A stretch of 64,000 nt of DNA from Lactiplantibacillus plantarum EGD-AQ4. GTDB lineage: Bacteria; Bacillota; Bacilli; Lactobacillales; Lactobacillaceae. The stretch lies in the NCBI RefSeq assembly GCF_000463075.2, contig NZ_AVAQ01000050.1, forward strand, positions 79,221-143,220. The letters are read 5' to 3'. The stretch's first letter is position 1; each line of letters starts with the position of its first letter. A program made the translations under genes and the position numbers. The notes under the pieces were generated by a model. It was not told the DNA's origin. It saw only the letters and a program-made list of their open reading frames with translations, and did not search any database. Shown in pieces: positions 34,896 to 43,900 of this stretch.

Positions 34896-34913
34896 AGGTA
34901 GAAACGCGTTTTT
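34872..34913. terminator. Terminator overlapping the end of the ANL-like gene
   Basis: Perfect 17-bp arms AAAAACGCGTTTCTACC / GGTAGAAACGCGTTTTT with an 8-nt loop. The stop codon TAA (34893-34895) lies in the loop. It can work on both strands and may also end mntH. Confidence 0.9.
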
Positions 34914-34964
34914 AGTCGGTCTCATTAATCTACGCAGGTGCTGACTTACTCAGCTGGCCTGGTG

Positions 34965-36359
34965 TTACTTAACGATTCCCAAAGTTTGTAAAATCAGATA
35001 AATGTTCAAAATAATTAAGATGACGGTCACGACCCACGCGGTCCACTTGACCCACGCACGGTTGGTGAAATTCCCCATCAACTTGCGATTACTGGTAAAC
35101 ATCACCAGCGGAATCATCGCGAATGGTAAGGCGATACTCAGGAACACTTGTGACATCGTCAGCAAATCTTCAATCTTCGCTTCATTACCATGGTAGTAAA
35201 TCGCGAAGGCCAGCACTGGTGTCACGGAAATCAACCGGGTCAATAACCGTTGGGCCCAGAGTGGCATCTTCAAACGGATGAACCCTTCCATGATGATTTG
35301 CCCAGATAACGTCCCGGTAATCGTGGAACTTTGCCCAGATGACAGCAACGCGATGGCAAACAACATGCTGAGGAGTGGACTGGCAATCGAGCCAACGACC
35401 TTACTATCGCCCAGTGCGTTGTACAAATCAACGAACCGGCCAAGGTCACCATTCGTACCGAAGAACAGTGCCGCACCCAAAATCAGAAGTAAACTGTTCA
35501 CAACGAACGCAACTGATAATTGGATATTCGAATCAATCGTCGTAAACTTAACGGCTTTCGCCACTTCTTTTTCATCACTACGGTCAACTTGCCGCGTTTG
35601 TGAAATCGATGAGCCCAAGTATAAGTTATGCGGCATCACCGTTGCCCCAACGATCCCCAATGCTAAGAAGAGCATTGAACGGTCGCTGACGATTCGGCTG
35701 GTTGGGACGTAGCCCTTGAACATTTCTGGAATGTTCGGCTGTGAAATAATCACTTCGTACAAGAAGACGAACAGAATCACCGCAACCAAGGTCGCCACGA
35801 TGGCTTCGATCTTCCGGAACCCTAACTTCATTAATAGCAGTAAAATCAAGACGTCGGCGGTCGTAATCAGAATACCGACAATCAGTGGAAATCCGAATAA
35901 TAGCTTTAAGGCAATCCCAGAACCAATGATTTCAGCAACATCGGTCGCCATAATCGCGAGTTCTGTGACAATCCACAGAAAGATTCCCATTCCTTTTGAC
36001 GTTCGTTCCCGTGTCAGTTGCGCTAAATCTTTACCGGTCACGATCCCCAACCGGGCCGCCATGGCTTGTAGCAACATGGCAATCAGACTTGATAACAGAA
36101 TGACTGAAAGTAACGCGTATTTATATTGTGACCCACCGGCAATTGACGTGATCCAATTCCCAGGGTCCATGTAACCAACTGCAACTAGTGCGCCCGGTCC
36201 AGTGTAGGCAATTAAGGTTCGCCAGAAATTGGCATCCTTAGGGACCCGGACACTCCCATTGACTTCGTCCAAGCTCTTACTATCGGCACCCGTTGAATGA
36301 ATCGCCTTTTCTTCGGCGGTCTTCATCTTGGCGTGATCCTTCGTTTTTGCTGATTTCAT
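34965..36359 (-). CDS. mntH: NRAMP-family divalent metal (Mn2+) transporter
   Basis: The protein has 464 residues with 11 or so helices and a ~45-residue charged N-terminal extension. The metal site is intact: DPGNW in helix 1 ([22 protein letters not shown]) and [10 protein letters not shown] in helix 6. [11 protein letters not shown] and the [17 protein letters not shown] segment are family features. It imports Mn2+ with protons; lactobacilli of this group accumulate Mn2+ and carry several paralogues, so this may be one of them. The promoter is clear (see 36464-36491). A TetR gene upstream on the same strand is separated by ~170 nt. Confidence 0.92.
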   Translation of the reverse strand: MKSAKTKDHAKMKTAEEKAIHSTGADSKSLDEVNGSVRVPKDANFWRTLIAYTGPGALVAVGYMDPGNWITSIAGGSQYKYALLSVILLSSLIAMLLQAMAARLGIVTGKDLAQLTRERTSKGMGIFLWIVTELAIMATDVAEIIGSGIALKLLFGFPLIVGILITTADVLILLLLMKLGFRKIEAIVATLVAVILFVFLYEVIISQPNIPEMFKGYVPTSRIVSDRSMLFLALGIVGATVMPHNLYLGSSISQTRQVDRSDEKEVAKAVKFTTIDSNIQLSVAFVVNSLLLILGAALFFGTNGDLGRFVDLYNALGDSKVVGSIASPLLSMLFAIALLSSGQSSTITGTLSGQIIMEGFIRLKMPLWAQRLLTRLISVTPVLAFAIYYHGNEAKIEDLLTMSQVFLSIALPFAMIPLVMFTSNRKLMGNFTNRAWVKWTAWVVTVILIILNIYLILQTLGIVK

Positions 36360-36463
36360 TATGAAACCCTCTCTTCTATTGGTTTAGAATTCAGGTTGTG
36401 GACTACTATGTGATCCTCAACAGTGCGGCCCTTAATTGAGCACTCACTTTAATTCCACTTGGT

Positions 36464-36491
36464 AGTATAGCACCATTAACCTATTAGTCAA
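36464..36491 (-). promoter_or_regulatory. Promoter of the NRAMP transporter gene
   Basis: Minus strand TTGACT (36486-36491), 16-nt spacer, TATACT (36464-36469). The spacer AATAGGTTAATGG could hold a metalloregulator site, but no clear palindrome is seen. Confidence 0.65.
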
Positions 36492-36528
36492 CTATTATTA
36501 ATTATTAATTTGGCATCCCTAAAGTTTG

Positions 36529-37218
36529 CTACGACGCGGTGTTATCACTTTGTAAGGGGATACGCCGTGGGCTCAAACCGTTAACTAAGAAATCACTGAG
36601 ATAATGCACCACCTGTTGGTCACTCAAAGTGGCGGCTTGCGGATACAGGACTTGCTCGACCAAGTACCCGCCAATCGTTGAAAAGACCAATTGTAAAATC
36701 ATGTGATTCGGCCATTCAACGAGCTCACCAGTTGCTTTCAGCCGCTCCATGGCTTCAGTGGCCTGTGTTAAAATTGCTGGTGAAACCATTCCTAACACGG
36801 CAGCACGGTCCTCCGCGTTATTGAAGAACTGCGACAGAATCACCGCCAAGGACGCCCGGTTACGCGTCACAAACTTGACTCGGTCGCGAACTAGCGCCAC
36901 AATAAAGGCTTCCAGCGTCTGATTGGGACTGTCCAAAACTGCTTGGTCTAACGTATTCAACATCGTGGGTAAAATATTCTTCACGATTGGCTGCATAATT
37001 GCATCTAAAATACCGTTTTTATTAACAAAATTATGAAAAATCGTCCCTTCCGCAACGCCCGCCCGTTCGGCAATCTCGCGGGTTCCGACTTCTTCATAGC
37101 CTTTTTCTGCAAATAAATCGAGGGCCGCGGCTAGAATCTGACGCTGGGTCCGGGTAATCCGACCATCCTTGCCCAAAGAGGCCGCATAGTAGGCTTGAAT
37201 GGTTTCAATTTCACTCAT
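36529..37218 (-). CDS. TetR/AcrR family transcriptional regulator
   Basis: About 229 residues. The second ATG is 9 nt from AAGGAG; the first is only 3 nt away, so the second was chosen. The HTH is textbook: ITRTQRQILAAALDLFAEKGYEEVGTREIAERAGVAEGTIFHNFVNKNGIL. The C-terminal ligand domain is helical (MLNTLDQAVLDSPNQTLEAFIVALVRDRVKF). No efflux gene is adjacent; the target is unknown. It may be monocistronic, as ~170 nt and the mntH promoter follow. Confidence 0.88.
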   Translation of the reverse strand: MSEIETIQAYYAASLGKDGRITRTQRQILAAALDLFAEKGYEEVGTREIAERAGVAEGTIFHNFVNKNGILDAIMQPIVKNILPTMLNTLDQAVLDSPNQTLEAFIVALVRDRVKFVTRNRASLAVILSQFFNNAEDRAAVLGMVSPAILTQATEAMERLKATGELVEWPNHMILQLVFSTIGGYLVEQVLYPQAATLSDQQVVHYLSDFLVNGLSPRRIPLQSDNTAS

Positions 37219-37402
37219 GGTCATAAGCTCCTTTTTTGCAGTGACTGCTCATTTTTGGCACTTATATCATAACTGATTCGGCAACCCGAAACAACCTTCA
37301 AGTTAAAAGTTACATGATACCGTCCCATAATCTTGTTAATTGCTTTTATTAACGAATCTATTTATAATCGTAGTAATCAATTAAGTTACAGGAAGTGATT
37401 TC

Positions 37403-37843
37403 ATGCGTGTTTCAACCCGTTTTAGCGACTCGATCCACCTATTAGCCTACATCAAAATTTATGCGGACACCCGCTTAACGAGTGACGCCATCGCCGCAAG
37501 TATCGAAACGAGTCCGGTCGTCGTGCGCCGTCTGATGAGCAAGCTCCGCCAAGCTGGCCTGCTTACAACGACTCCCGGCACCGCCCAACCCGCACTAGCT
37601 AAGCCACTGAGCCAAATCTCACTACTCAGTGTCTTCTACGCCATTGAAGGCGACAAGCCACTGCTCGCTGTCGACCCCAAGACTAATCCCGACTGCATCG
37701 TCGGTGGCAATATTCAAACCGTCCTGAAGCAATATTATCAGGAAGCACAAACTGCAGCCGAAGCCCGTCTAGCCAAGACGAGCTTGCAAGACGTCGTGGA
37801 CAATATCCTGGTCGAACAGGCCAAGAAGGATGCGCGCCAGTAA
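37403..37843 (+). CDS. Rrf2-family transcriptional regulator
   Basis: The protein has 146 residues. The N-terminal winged HTH is of Rrf2 type: FSDSIHLLAYIKIYADTRLTSDAIAASIETSPVVVRRLMSKLRQAGLL, ending with the wing TTTPGTAQPALAKPLSQISLL. Only one cysteine is present (PDCIVGG), so it cannot bind a FeS cluster as IscR/NsrR do. It resembles YwnA-like members. RBS is CAGGAAGTG. The gene is isolated, with a good terminator after it. Target genes unknown; divergent from the TetR gene through a 180-nt region. Confidence 0.85.
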   Translation: MRVSTRFSDSIHLLAYIKIYADTRLTSDAIAASIETSPVVVRRLMSKLRQAGLLTTTPGTAQPALAKPLSQISLLSVFYAIEGDKPLLAVDPKTNPDCIVGGNIQTVLKQYYQEAQTAAEARLAKTSLQDVVDNILVEQAKKDARQ

Positions 37844-37890
37844 GTTGGAGTGACTTGGCATGGTGGCATATTGTTGATTTTAGTCAGTAA

Positions 37891-37928
37891 AAAGGACCAT
37901 CCACAACACGGATGGTCCTTTGCTTATT
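37891..37928 (+). terminator. Terminator of the Rrf2 gene
   Basis: AAAGGACCATCC / GGATGGTCCTTT perfect arms with a 7-nt loop. Confidence 0.85.
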
Positions 37929-37929
37929 T

Positions 37930-37963
37930 TATGGCCCATGATAAATTAACTAGCACAATGTGT
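37930..37963 (+). repeat. Dispersed repeat, terminal fragment F
   Basis: CATGATAAATTAACTAGCACAATG is almost identical to the right end of copy B (ATCATGACAAATTAACTAGCACAATG). No other part of the repeat is beside it, so it looks like a solo end left after deletion. Confidence 0.6.
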
Positions 37964-37976
37964 ATAGTGATATAAA

Positions 37977-38022
37977 AAATAAAGCGTTAGTACGGATTTT
38001 ACGCCATACTAACGCTTTATTT
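37977..38022 (-). terminator. Terminator of the small gene at 38032
   Basis: AAATAAAGCGTTAGTA / TACTAACGCTTTATTT perfect 16-bp arms. Confidence 0.85.
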
Positions 38023-38031
38023 GCTTTTTCC

Positions 38032-38340
38032 TTACAGACCCAAACGATTAAATTGGATAACCGAATCAGGAATGGACCGTATTTCAATTTCGATAGGTTC
38101 GTCTTTGGAAATCAGTAAGGATGCAGCGTCAGACTCGGAGGTTGAGACATAGGAAACATCAAAAACAACCCCTAGCCCGCCAAGTTGGTTTAATAAGTCA
38201 AATGCTGTCGTGACTCGATACGCTAACAGGTGCATAAAATTATCTTCATCGTCAGAATTATCAACGATTGACCAGAAGCTATCGAAGCCATTAACACCTA
38301 TTTTTAAAAGATGTGCGAGAACTGCTTGATTTTCATTCAT
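38032..38340 (-). CDS. Small hypothetical protein
   Basis: The protein has 102 residues, acidic. Starts MNENQAVLAHLLKIGVNGFDSFWSIVDNSDDEDNFMHLLAYRVTTAFDLLNQLGG and ends with EPIEIEIRSIPDSVIQFN. No signal or membrane helix; family not recognised. The ribosome site is weak (AAGGGCGTCC). It has its own terminator, and a 14-bp palindrome TGTTAATATTAACA (38391-38404) lies in its likely promoter. Frame coherence and flanking signals support a real gene. Confidence 0.6.
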   Translation of the reverse strand: MNENQAVLAHLLKIGVNGFDSFWSIVDNSDDEDNFMHLLAYRVTTAFDLLNQLGGLGVVFDVSYVSTSESDAASLLISKDEPIEIEIRSIPDSVIQFNRLGL

Positions 38341-38468
38341 TAAAAGGACGCCCTTGGATGATAGATTGTGTACACATGGCCGATAACCGCTGTTAATATT
38401 AACATAACTCGTTTGAGTTTGAACATTGTGTTACCTCCGAACATTAAAATGAAGCTCACTAATTAATA

Positions 38469-38513
38469 AAAAGTGCCCAATTATCAGACCGTTTCGTCCA
38501 ATAATTAGCGCAC
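38469..38513 (-). terminator. Terminator of the lpdB-lpdD operon
   Basis: Minus strand AAGTGCGCTAATTAT... / ...ATAATTGGGCACTT followed by TTTTA. Confidence 0.75.
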
Positions 38514-38531
38514 TTATTTTAAATATTAACC

Positions 38532-38942
38532 CTACTTCGGCTGCTCATCATCCCCGTAGTATTCCGGCCGAGCAGCCTGAATGGGGTGTGCTTGTAGCCA
38601 GGTGATAATTTGCTGGCTTAAATCATCCGTCATTGGTGCCGCGGCCGCAATCTGTGCCTTAGTAATCTGGTTGACATGAATTCCAGCGGTAATCGTGCAA
38701 CTTCCCGGCAACGATGACTGCAGGCGTTTTGCCATTCGGTCCGAAATAAAGTTGTCCTTGTGAAAACGGCCATCGTGACTAGGAAATTTGACGGTTTGAG
38801 CCGGCGTTGTTGCCGTAATAGTGGTCACATCACCAATATGCGGATTAGTGCCGCCCGTAACGACAATCAATAGATCATATCCGATAATCTGAACGGTCGC
38901 TTGCATCTGATAACCTGCTTGTTCAGTCGTAAAAGTTGGCAT
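38532..38942 (-). CDS. lpdD: Gallate decarboxylase accessory subunit LpdD-like
   Basis: The protein has 136 residues. The start is the ATG after GGAAGGAGACTAGCC, giving MPTFTTEQAGYQMQATVQIIGYDLLIVVTGG. The gene follows the UbiX-type gene by 2 nt, which is the arrangement of lpdB-lpdD in L. plantarum (lp_0271/lp_0272 by memory). LpdD is a small protein reported with LpdB and LpdC in decarboxylation of gallate and protocatechuate. Its exact job is unclear. Conserved-looking features: GGTNPHIGDVTT, FPSHDGRFHKDNF, and CTITAGIHVNQITKAQI. The catalytic subunit LpdC is not in this window. Confidence 0.82.
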   Translation of the reverse strand: MPTFTTEQAGYQMQATVQIIGYDLLIVVTGGTNPHIGDVTTITATTPAQTVKFPSHDGRFHKDNFISDRMAKRLQSSLPGSCTITAGIHVNQITKAQIAAAAPMTDDLSQQIITWLQAHPIQAARPEYYGDDEQPK

Positions 38943-38944
38943 GG

Positions 38945-39508
38945 CTAGTCTCCTTCCCAACGGCGATCCGTTTCGTTGTAAATATGGAACGCATCTAAGA
39001 TTTTCATCGTCTGATGGTTAACCAAGTCTTGAATCGTGGTCGGGTGGTTATAAAAGGCCGGAATCGGTGGAATGATTTGTGCACCCAACTTGGCTAATTT
39101 CGTCAGGTTTTCCAAATGAATCACACTTAAGGGTGTTTCACGTGGAACAATGACGAGTTTACGTTGCTCCTTGATCGTCACATCGGCTGCACGTGAAATC
39201 AGATTATCGCCAAAGCCGTAAGCAATTCCCGCAACGGTCTTCATGCTGGCTGGAACGATCACCATACCATCATTTAGAAATGAGCCGCTCGCAATCGCTG
39301 CCCCCTGGTCGTTGGCCCGGTAAGTCGCATCTGCCAATGCCGTCAATTGTGCGAGTGAGTAATCCGTCTCGAGCTCCAAGTTCTTCTTCGCCCAAGCACT
39401 CATGACTAGATGCACTTCAACATCAGGGAGTTGGTGTAACTTCTCTAATAAATCAACGGCGTAAATCGTTCCTGACGCTCCTGTAATTCCGACAACAATT
39501 CGCTTCAT
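38945..39508 (-). CDS. lpdB: UbiX-type flavin prenyltransferase (LpdB)
   Basis: The protein has 187 residues, standard UbiX/Pad length. It joins a dimethylallyl group to FMN to make prenyl-FMN, the cofactor of UbiD-type decarboxylases such as LpdC. Motifs: VVGITGASGTIYAVDLLEKL (N-terminal FMN-phosphate loop), GSFLNDGMVIVPASMKTVAGIAYGFGDNLISRAADVTIKEQRKLVIVPRETPL in pieces, and the C-terminal IPAFYNHPTTIQDLV. All expected UbiX blocks are intact. A promoter and an inverted repeat lie upstream. Two nt separate it from lpdD, so they are co-translated. Confidence 0.9.
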   Translation of the reverse strand: MKRIVVGITGASGTIYAVDLLEKLHQLPDVEVHLVMSAWAKKNLELETDYSLAQLTALADATYRANDQGAAIASGSFLNDGMVIVPASMKTVAGIAYGFGDNLISRAADVTIKEQRKLVIVPRETPLSVIHLENLTKLAKLGAQIIPPIPAFYNHPTTIQDLVNHQTMKILDAFHIYNETDRRWEGD

Positions 39509-39563
39509 CCTGACACCCTCGTTTCAATTATGTTATTAATCCTGCTTATTAATCCTCACCCTT

Positions 39564-39634
39564 ATCATAACTTGTCCTAGAACCGTGAACAAATCGTGTT
39601 TCGACTGGTTAATATTCTATTTTCGAATATTAAC
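39564..39634 (-). promoter_or_regulatory. lpdB promoter with adjoining inverted repeat
   Basis: Minus strand TTGTTC (39587-39592), 17 nt, TATGAT (39564-39569). Just upstream lies a perfect inverted repeat GTTAATATTC (39608-39617) / GAATATTAAC (39625-39634). The position fits an activator of LysR type; the regulator itself is not in the window. Confidence 0.6.
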
Positions 39635-39765
39635 GTTTGCTGGGCCACATCCGCCAAACAGTTAGTGCGCGGTTCCCGGCATTATATTATAATAAACATG
39701 TTAATTATTTAGATATAAATTATTCTTTGAAGCTGAATTTACAGCTTCGACGGGGGGACCTCATA

Positions 39766-40725
39766 TTGAAGCATTTTAGATTACTCATGTTGGGATTCGG
39801 ACTAGTTTTAACGCTAGTTTTAGTCGTACAACCAGCACAGGCTAGCCGCACTTATCATCGGACACCAACGACGGCAATCAGACACCAGACCTACTATACA
39901 ACTAATAGTACGTCGCATACTTTTAGAGCTAATGGCAACTATAATCGATGGACATTCAAAGCGAACCATAACTTGAAGAATTATCGTAATACGGCTTGGA
40001 CTGCAACGCAGAAGACCTACATTACGAAGAACGGCAAACGCTGCCTCTATTATTGGGTGCATAATGGTGCCAATGGGGCTTCCGGTTGGATCTGGCACGG
40101 CTTCCTCAAGCCAATTAAAAATTCGCAAGCTGCGATGGTCTCGCAATTAAACGTCGCACGTAATGCCCGTCAAATCGTCACGGTCGTCCAATCAGGCAAA
40201 TCAACGGCCACGCTCCGTTTATGGGAAAAGAACCGTGGCTTATCTTGGCGTAATACACTGACTGCCAGCAGTCGGATTGGTGGCAGTGGCATCGGCTATT
40301 CACGCGAAGGCAGTAGTCGTACGCCTATTGGGACTTACCATCTGAGCTTTGCTTTCGGTAAAGCAGCCCATGTTCGGACGAACGGTATCGGTTACCGGAA
40401 GATCCAGAAAAACAGTTATTGGATTGAAGACTTAAAGGACCGTCAGTATAATACTTGGCAAAATCGCAAGTGGGCGAACAAAAAGAATGAACATCTGATT
40501 GATTACACCAAAGCGGCACCACGTAATCAGTATCAACTGGCAGTCGTCATGGATAACCATGGACAAAATAACGGCTCCGGCTTCTTCATTCACGTTCGCA
40601 ATCAATGGGCAACTCAAGGCTGCGTCTCCATCAGTTTAGGAAACATGCAAAAGTTAGTCAGCAAGCTAAGCACACGGGCTTACGTCACTAACGTCCAATA
40701 TGCAACGCAGCTGTTAAACTACTAG
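39766..40725 (+). CDS. Secreted L,D-transpeptidase (YkuD family)
   Basis: The protein has 319 residues from a TTG preceded by CGGGGGGACC; the longer upstream frame has no ribosome site. Signal peptide KHFRLLMLGFGLVLTLVLVV...AQAS. Residues ~35-120 are an SH3-like or D5-type wall-binding region (CLYYWVHNGANGASGWIWHGFL). The C-terminal catalytic domain has GIGYSREGSSRTPIGTYHLSFAFG, and GSGFFIHVRNQWATQGCVSI with His276 and Cys286 as the likely pair. The usual SHGC motif reads TQGC here. It would form 3-3 crosslinks or attach/trim wall peptides outside the cell. Divergent from lpdB. Confidence 0.85.
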   Translation: MKHFRLLMLGFGLVLTLVLVVQPAQASRTYHRTPTTAIRHQTYYTTNSTSHTFRANGNYNRWTFKANHNLKNYRNTAWTATQKTYITKNGKRCLYYWVHNGANGASGWIWHGFLKPIKNSQAAMVSQLNVARNARQIVTVVQSGKSTATLRLWEKNRGLSWRNTLTASSRIGGSGIGYSREGSSRTPIGTYHLSFAFGKAAHVRTNGIGYRKIQKNSYWIEDLKDRQYNTWQNRKWANKKNEHLIDYTKAAPRNQYQLAVVMDNHGQNNGSGFFIHVRNQWATQGCVSISLGNMQKLVSKLSTRAYVTNVQYATQLLNY

Positions 40726-40775
40726 TTGCTGATTCTTAAATTAATCACGCTTTACAATCATCTTAATCAAGGTAA

Positions 40776-40824
40776 ATAAAAATGTTGTTGCTGGCTGAGC
40801 GGTCATCAACAACATTTTTATTTT
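40776..40824 (+). terminator. Terminator of the L,D-transpeptidase gene
   Basis: ATAAAAATGTTGTTG / CAACAACATTTTTAT perfect 15-bp arms. Confidence 0.85.
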
Positions 40825-40860
40825 AACGGCTAATCTCTGACTGTACTTACTTGGCTCATT

Positions 40861-40907
40861 AAAAAGCAACGATTTTCAAGATAGCTTCCTGAAAATCGTT
40901 GCTTTTT
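40861..40907 (-). terminator. Terminator of the TagF-like gene at 40916
   Basis: AAAAAGCAACGATTTTCA / TGAAAATCGTTGCTTTTT perfect 18-bp arms, 11-nt loop. Confidence 0.9.
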
Positions 40908-40915
40908 AGTGTGTA

Positions 40916-43900
40916 TTAGTGTTTGTTAACCATCGAGAAGAACGTCTGATAAACGATGCTAGCCGTATGCTTACCATCATGCGGGGCAAACTTCTGCTTG
41001 AATGCTTGGTACTTCTCACCATAAGTCTGCCAATATTGATCACCTTGGCTGATTTCATCAAACAAGGCCGATGCACGCTCGACTAGTGGCCCCGGCACTT
41101 CCTTAGTAAAGTCGAAGTAAACCCCTCGCAAGGTCAAATACTTCTCCAGGTCGTAGCAGAAAAAGTAGATTGGCTTGTTAGTATCCAAATAATCAAACAT
41201 AATCGATGAATAATCGGTAATCAGCATATCGCTCGCAATCATCAGTTCCTGAACACTCGGGTAATTAGAAACATTAATAATGTTATGTTTCATCGCTTCT
41301 GGAATTTGTAATTTTGAAGCGACCACCACGTGCTCACGCATCAACAAGACATAATCGTCACCCAATTGGCGTTCGAATGCCTCAAAGTCTAATTGATTAT
41401 CTAGAACAAAGCGGCCATGGGACTTTTCATAATCTCGAAAAGTTGGCGCGTACAAAATCACCTTTTTATCCGCTGCAATGTCTAATTGCTTACGAATTTT
41501 TTGCCGCGTCTCTTCCACGTCATCCGCAAAGAATAAATCATTCCGCGGATAGCCTTTTTCAATAACGGGGCCCTCATATTGAAATGCCGAGCGGAAGGCC
41601 TTAGTTGCGTATGGTGACGGCGATACTAAAGCGGTCCACTGGTTCTTAGCATGCGTCACCCGCTTCAGATAACCCGGCTTGCGACCGGAAATAACTTCCT
41701 GGTCATGCTGCATTTTCTTCAACGGGGTCCCATGCCAAGTCTGCAGGTAGGCAGTCCCCTTGCGCTTCGTCAGATAGGTCGGAAAGTTCTGATTATTAAT
41801 CCAATACCGACTAGTGGCCAGGTAGCGATAATAATCGAATGATAGTCGCCGGACAATCTTCGTATTGGGGTTTGCTTGCAAGGGTTGATTGTTTCTCGAC
41901 ACCCAAATATATTCTAAATCCGGATATAAGTTAACCATTGCTTCATAAATGACCCGTGGCGAATCCTCGTAGCGTTTGCCAACACTACTTTCAAACATGA
42001 TTCGGTTGGGTTTCACGGCACTAAAATGCGACCAGAACCAGTACAAGAACTTCATCGTTGGAAAATATAGCTTACGCGTACGCCGGAAACGTTGCTGAAG
42101 CTTCAAATAGAACACATCACTGCGTATTTTTTCTTTGACGGTCTTATCTTGCAACTGAGTGACGGCGCTAAAAATCCGGTCACAGGATTGTGTATCCCGA
42201 TGTGCAATGAAACGGTCAGCCTTCTGAATATCCTGTGGTCGCATCGCAAAGTCCTGGGCACCATATTGAACTAACTGATCAAAAATCTGATCGAGTGAAT
42301 CCGTAATCGGCCCTGGTAATTCCTTATCCAAATCGATATGGGAGGTGTATTTACCAATAAATCGTTTTCGATCAAATTGATAATAAAGTACTGGCCGATG
42401 CAAAAAGCTGAAATCAAATGCAACGCTGGAATAGTCCGTCAGCATCATCGCACTTTCTTTGATCAACACCTGCACATCTACCTCACCCTGATGAACAATC
42501 GTCACTGGGGCATCTTTAAAGTAATCGACGTAAGCTTGCATGTTGGGATGCAAACAAAACACGATTTCCATCTGGTAGCGTTCCGAAAATTCTTTCAACC
42601 GATCATCAAATAATAACTCACGATAGCGCGCTAAATACTCACTCTTCTCAAAAATTTCGTCGTTAGTGATCCAATCGCGCCACGTTGGAATAATCAGTAA
42701 CTGGCGTTTGACGGGCAAATCGTTTTTAAACAAGCTATCAAAACGCGCTAAACCCGTCACTGCGACTTCCTTATCATCATAGCCCAAGTCAGATACCGCA
42801 ATTTGCTTTTCTTTTGGTGAGCTCGTGATAAACAAATCTGTATAGAACCCATTCACGACGGATTTTCCATAGAACGGGGCAATATTCTTCGTTCCAAAGA
42901 CCCCGTGCTGTAAAAAGATTCGTTTGGCATGAATATGCTGTTCATAAGACTTGCTTCGAATGGGATATAGAAAGTCCGGATGATGCGTCCCGCAAATATA
43001 CTTAGCTTGAATAACCTTCTCGAAATGTTCAGCTGAACCGAAATCGATCACATTTCCAAGTGGTTCAACATTCTTGCGCTCAATCGAATCTTTGCGGATG
43101 ACATAGTACGCTTCAACTTCCGGATGCTGTTCACGCAAATATTTAAAGAACCGAAACCCGTTGTCTTGAGCCTTATAAGACCGCTCACCAATAATCCAGA
43201 TATCGCGGTCCGCAGCCTGCTTAGCAACGGCCCGCCAGTGATGCCGGTGCGCTCTAAAGTACGCATAGGCGTCTTGCTGATAAGCGTTGAACGTGAACGA
43301 CAAATTCAATCCTTTGATTGTAAAATACGGGACCAATGACAGCCACTGTTTCTTGGTTGAATCCTGTAGTGCAAGTTCACCTTTCATCGTATAGTTGGTA
43401 ATAAAGCGCGGATTACCGACTCGAAATTTTAGCGGCACATCGGTACCCACCAAGTGACCGATGAAGAATAAGTCCAAACTCAATTCGTTGGATTGATCCA
43501 ACTGTTTGAGGTAGTCACTCAATTCTGACATGGTCAGTTCAATCTTGTACGCATACCGATAAATGCGTGAATATTTGGTCTCGACCGGATGATACTCAAA
43601 GGACCGTTGATACGTCTTTTCACCGCTCCGCTCAACAATTGCCATTCGACAATCAGCCAGTGGGAAAAACAGGGTATCAAAGAAGCCTTCAAACGCGACC
43701 CGGTCCTCTTGAACTTTAATCTTCCGAATAATTTTATAGTTCACATAATGTTTCAGACTAAGCTCACGGTCGAGTAGGAATGCTAAGGCGTTCTTTTTCG
43801 TCACATATGGTTGTAGATAGTGGCTGTGCTCAGTGTTCCAAAACCGCTCAACGTTCGCTAACTGCCACTCTCGCCGAACCGGAATACGGAGTGCACGGTC

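Noticed and set aside
39637..39765. N-terminal extension of the L,D-transpeptidase
   Set aside because: It would bury the signal peptide behind 43 residues, and the ribosome site is directly before the TTG at 39766.
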